From NCBI GenBank assembly GCA_025936205.1, contig JAICTU010000059.1, positions 1-25,530 on the forward strand: 25,530 nucleotides of DNA, written 5' to 3'. The DNA comes from Polyangiaceae bacterium (GTDB lineage: Bacteria; Myxococcota; Polyangia; Polyangiales; Polyangiaceae). The stretch's first letter is position 1; every line of letters begins with the position of its first letter. The position numbers and the translations under genes were made by a program. Positions 22,638 through 25,530 of the stretch are shown one piece after another. The notes below the pieces were generated by a model that worked only from the letters and a program-made list of their open reading frames with translations, did no database searches and had not been told where the DNA came from.

Positions 22638-25530
22638 GTGCGGACGCGCCTGGGACTGGGACTGCTTCTCGGCTGGTGGGCGGCGGCCAGCGCTTGCGGT
22701 GGAGAGGGGCACGGCCCCGTCGTCAGCGGAGGAAGTGGCGGCGAGGGCGGCGAGGGTGCGACCGGCGGCGGCACTTCGGTACCCGGCGACCTCGTGGTCA
22801 ACGAGGTGATGTCGCAGAACGACGGTGCCTGGATCGACGCCGCGGGCGAAGCCGATGACTGGGTCGAGCTGATCAACCGCTCGGAGCGAACGCTCGAGCT
22901 CGCCGACTACCAGCTCGCGGATTCGAAGGGCAAGCCGGCGCGCTTGCCCGACGTGAAGCTGGCGCCGGGCCAGGGGGTGTTGCTCTGGACCGACGACGAT
23001 CCCAAGCAAGGCCCCGGCCACTTGCCGTTCAAGCTGAGCTCCAGCGGCGACCATCTGAGCCTGCTCGACGCCGCAGGCACGGAAATCGACGCCGTCGATA
23101 TCCCGCCGCTCGACGTCAATTACGTCTATGCGCGCTTCCCCAACGCCGATGGCGACCTCCGCATCTGTCGCTACGCCAGCCCCGGCCGCGTCAACGGCGA
23201 CGCCTGTGCCCCGGCTCCCGTGCCTTCCCTCGCCGACAACGTGAAGTTTGCGCCGTTCTCCTATCCCGCGCAGTTTCCGGCGGCCCCGCGCGGCCTGGTG
23301 TTGAACGAGCTCGCGCTGCGACCGGCGGCGGGCTCGAGTGCCTTCATCGAGCTCGCCAATCGAGGCGACAGCGCGCTGTCGCTCGACGGCGTGATGCTGC
23401 GAGTGAGCCCTCATGGACCGAGCTTGCCTTGGCCGAGCAGCTCCACCGGCAGCGAGATCGCGCTGCCTCCCGGGCAAACGCTCTCTCCTGGGCAGCTGCT
23501 GGAGGTGCCGGTGTCGGGCGCGCTGCTGGAGCTGCTCGAATCCGACCCTGCGTTTGAAGGGGTGGTTACCATCTTCGATCGCGCTTCCGAGAGCGTGATC
23601 GATCGGGTCGATTTCATGCGCTGGCCCGCGGGTGCTGCTCTGGCGCGCAACCTGGAGGTCCCGGCGCTGCTGCGCTTTTGCACCAACAGCACGCCGGGAG
23701 CCGACAATGCCTGTGACGTGTTGCCCTCGCGAGACGTGGGCGATCGAGTGCGCAACCTGTACACGCCCGGCGACTTCGCAGCGCTGTCGATCGGCGCGGA
23801 CGCGGTCGGCATCGAGTCCACCAAGTTCGTGATCGATTTGCAGGCGCCGGGCCTGGTGCATTTCATCGGATCCGCAGCCTGGCCGCTCCACTACACGTTC
23901 GTGCGCGAGCTGGTCTATCGGGAGCCGCACCTGGATCGCTGCGATCCGACGCAGAACGCCGAGTTCTACGACGGCTGGGTCGACTTCTCCGATCGCGAGT
24001 ACTACGCGCAGTCCACGCGGCGCTTTCACCTGGGAACGCTCTCGCACTACGGCAGTGTCGATCTGCGCGCGATCGAGTTCACGTATGGCGATGCCATCAG
24101 CGGCTCGCAGATGCGTGACGCCTATCAGGCACTGCTGACCCATCTCGACAACCCGCGCGCCTGGATGCTGCACCCGCAGGACACGTCGCAGGTCAACAAG
24201 GCCCGCGAGATCGAGGGCACGGTGCCGCTGGTCGGGCCCAATGCGCCCTTCGAGGGGATGACCTACCAGTCGCTGAGCGAGGGGGTGGCCTACGGCACGC
24301 TGAAGTTCGTGCCCGCCGAAGAGCTGTGGAGCGCGAGCCTCGGGCCCAAGGTCATCGCCATCACCGACGACGTGCCCAACGACGTGCCCTACATCGGCGG
24401 GCTCATCACGGAGTCGTTTCAGACGCCGCTCGCGCACGTGAACGTGCTCAGTGAAAATCGCGGCACGCCCAATGCGGCGCTGGTGAACGCGCGCGACGCG
24501 CTGTCGAGCTACCTCGATCAGCTGGTCAAGCTGGTCGTGGGGCCCGGCGGGATCGAAGTGACCCTCGCCGACCCGGCGGAGGCCGAGGCCTTCTGGGCGA
24601 GCCGAGTCCCCAAGGGAGAGCCGGTGAGCCCGAGCCTGGATACGAGCGTGCGCGGCATCCAGGATCTGGCGGGGCTCGACCTGTCGAGCTTGCCGTTCGT
24701 GGGCGCCAAGGCGGCGCAGCTGGCGGAGTTGCTGAAGGTGGTGCCGGAGCAGGTTCACTGCCTGCGCTCGCGGCCCTTCGTGCCACCCACGGCTCCGTTT
24801 GCCGTCCCGATGGTCCACTACATCGAGCATTTCCAGGCCAGCGGCGCCCAGCAATTGCTCGCGGAGCTCGAGGCAGATCCGCGCTTCTCCGAAGATCCCG
24901 CGCTGCGTGCAGAGGGATTGGCCCAGGTCAGGCAGCGCATCCTCGACTACCCCGTGGACCCGGAGTTGTTGGCGCAGGTGAGCAACGCCGTGCGCGCGCG
25001 CTTTGGCAACGAACGCGTGCGCTTCCGCAGCAGCAGCAATACCGAGGATCTACCCGACTTCAACGGCGCAGGCCTGCACACCTCCACCAGCGGTGAGCTG
25101 GATGATCCCGAGCGTCCCCTGCCGGACGCCTTGCGCACGGTCTGGGCCAGTCTGTGGAACGCACGTGCCTATGACGAGCGCACGAACGCCGGCATCCGCA
25201 ACGACACCGCCGCCATGGGCGTACTGGTGCACCCGGCGACGCTGGGAGAAGGGGCGAACGGCGTGGGCGTGAGCCGCAACATCCTGGAGCCCATCCGCGG
25301 CGACCAATTCTACGTCAACGCTCAGCTCGGGGAGGCCAGCGTCACGAACCCCGCGCCGGCCGTGTCCACGGAGCAGCTCATCTATCAGTGGAATCGCATC
25401 CCGGCCGTGCTCTATCAGAGCGAGAGCAGCCTGCTGAACGCTTACCCGGTTCCGCCGGCGCAGGTGCTCAGCCCGATCGAGGTCGAAGACGTGGTCTGCG
25501 CCCTGAGCCGCATCCACGAGCACTTCCGGC
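22638..25530 (+). CDS. Exported lamin-tail + phosphohistidine-swivel + PPDK-type nucleotide-binding protein (partial, runs off right edge)
   Basis: The plus frame opens at GTG 22638 and has no stop up to the window end (964 codons), so it is 3'-truncated by the window. Residues 1-20 (RTRLGLGLLLGWWAAASAC) form a lipoprotein-type signal with Cys20, followed by a Gly/Glu-rich linker. Residues about 51-165 (LVVNEVMSQN, ADDWVELINRSE) and about 218-355 (GLVLNELALR, FIELANRGD) are lamin-tail-like beta domains. Residues about 370-560 match no family I recognise. Residues about 570-625 (GGLITESFQTPLAHVNVLSE) resemble the phosphohistidine swivel of dikinases, His600 being the candidate. Residues about 683 to the end (VGAKAAQLAELL, FRSSSNTEDLPDFNGAGLHT, TVWASLWNARAYDERTNAGI, AAMGVLVHP) match the PPDK/PEP-synthase nucleotide-binding domain. 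The order swivel-then-ATP domain is as in glucan water dikinase. Substrate and activity are unknown. Confidence 0.85.
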   Translation, partial: MRTRLGLGLLLGWWAAASACGGEGHGPVVSGGSGGEGGEGATGGGTSVPGDLVVNEVMSQNDGAWIDAAGEADDWVELINRSERTLELADYQLADSKGKPARLPDVKLAPGQGVLLWTDDDPKQGPGHLPFKLSSSGDHLSLLDAAGTEIDAVDIPPLDVNYVYARFPNADGDLRICRYASPGRVNGDACAPAPVPSLADNVKFAPFSYPAQFPAAPRGLVLNELALRPAAGSSAFIELANRGDSALSLDGVMLRVSPHGPSLPWPSSSTGSEIALPPGQTLSPGQLLEVPVSGALLELLESDPAFEGVVTIFDRASESVIDRVDFMRWPAGAALARNLEVPALLRFCTNSTPGADNACDVLPSRDVGDRVRNLYTPGDFAALSIGADAVGIESTKFVIDLQAPGLVHFIGSAAWPLHYTFVRELVYREPHLDRCDPTQNAEFYDGWVDFSDREYYAQSTRRFHLGTLSHYGSVDLRAIEFTYGDAISGSQMRDAYQALLTHLDNPRAWMLHPQDTSQVNKAREIEGTVPLVGPNAPFEGMTYQSLSEGVAYGTLKFVPAEELWSASLGPKVIAITDDVPNDVPYIGGLITESFQTPLAHVNVLSENRGTPNAALVNARDALSSYLDQLVKLVVGPGGIEVTLADPAEAEAFWASRVPKGEPVSPSLDTSVRGIQDLAGLDLSSLPFVGAKAAQLAELLKVVPEQVHCLRSRPFVPPTAPFAVPMVHYIEHFQASGAQQLLAELEADPRFSEDPALRAEGLAQVRQRILDYPVDPELLAQVSNAVRARFGNERVRFRSSSNTEDLPDFNGAGLHTSTSGELDDPERPLPDALRTVWASLWNARAYDERTNAGIRNDTAAMGVLVHPATLGEGANGVGVSRNILEPIRGDQFYVNAQLGEASVTNPAPAVSTEQLIYQWNRIPAVLYQSESSLLNAYPVPPAQVLSPIEVEDVVCALSRIHEHFR

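Noticed and set aside
22500..24854. A 784-residue minus-strand open frame
   Set aside because: It lies opposite the plus-strand lamin-tail/PPDK-like gene, which has recognisable domains and a signal peptide. The minus frame is Arg/His/Gln-rich with no family features, as expected for an antisense shadow in GC-rich DNA.

Overview
This is a high-GC, protein-dense window that reads as a myxobacterial (Myxococcota, probably Polyangiales/Sorangiineae-like) chromosome. The reasons are GC-rich third positions, frequent GTG/TTG starts, many lipoproteins with long Gly/Ser-rich or Cys-rich extensions, a pair of myxobacterial-type outer-membrane beta-barrel proteins, and an FtsY with an N-terminal membrane anchor. 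The taxonomic call is inference; there is no rRNA or other marker here that settles it.

Left part (1-5.3 kb, minus strand): two tandem outer-membrane beta-barrel paralogues (the first runs off the left edge), ftsY, and a secreted/membrane-anchored protein with a carboxypeptidase-regulatory-like domain. Next (5.6-7.3 kb, plus): a two-gene operon of a secreted HEAT-repeat protein and a two-TM HAMP protein with no output domain. Then a YghZ-type aldo/keto reductase, a tRNA-Thr(CGU) with its own promoter and terminator, and a pterin-4a-carbinolamine dehydratase with an unusual acidic tail.

Middle (9.6-14.2 kb, plus): a complete, tightly coupled branched-chain-amino-acid-type ABC importer (livK-H-M-G-F). 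The last three gene junctions are 4-base GTGA overlaps. It is followed by a Tat-exported PhoD phosphodiesterase, convergent with a small lipoprotein.

Right part (16-25.5 kb): a very large Cys-rich lipoprotein (about 1290 residues) built from two different Cys-repeat families and a Gly/Asn/Pro tail; a cyclophilin; a pseudo-receiver-PilZ protein; and a plus-strand gene running off the right edge. That last gene encodes a predicted lipoprotein with two lamin-tail-like domains, a phosphohistidine 'swivel'-like segment and a PPDK/PEP-synthase-type nucleotide-binding domain. A dikinase-like module on an exported protein is the most surprising thing in the window.

Apart from the liv operon, the genes do not form one pathway. 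The recurring theme is the cell envelope: outer-membrane barrels, lipoproteins, SRP receptor, secreted repeat proteins and a c-di-GMP-type PilZ regulator.
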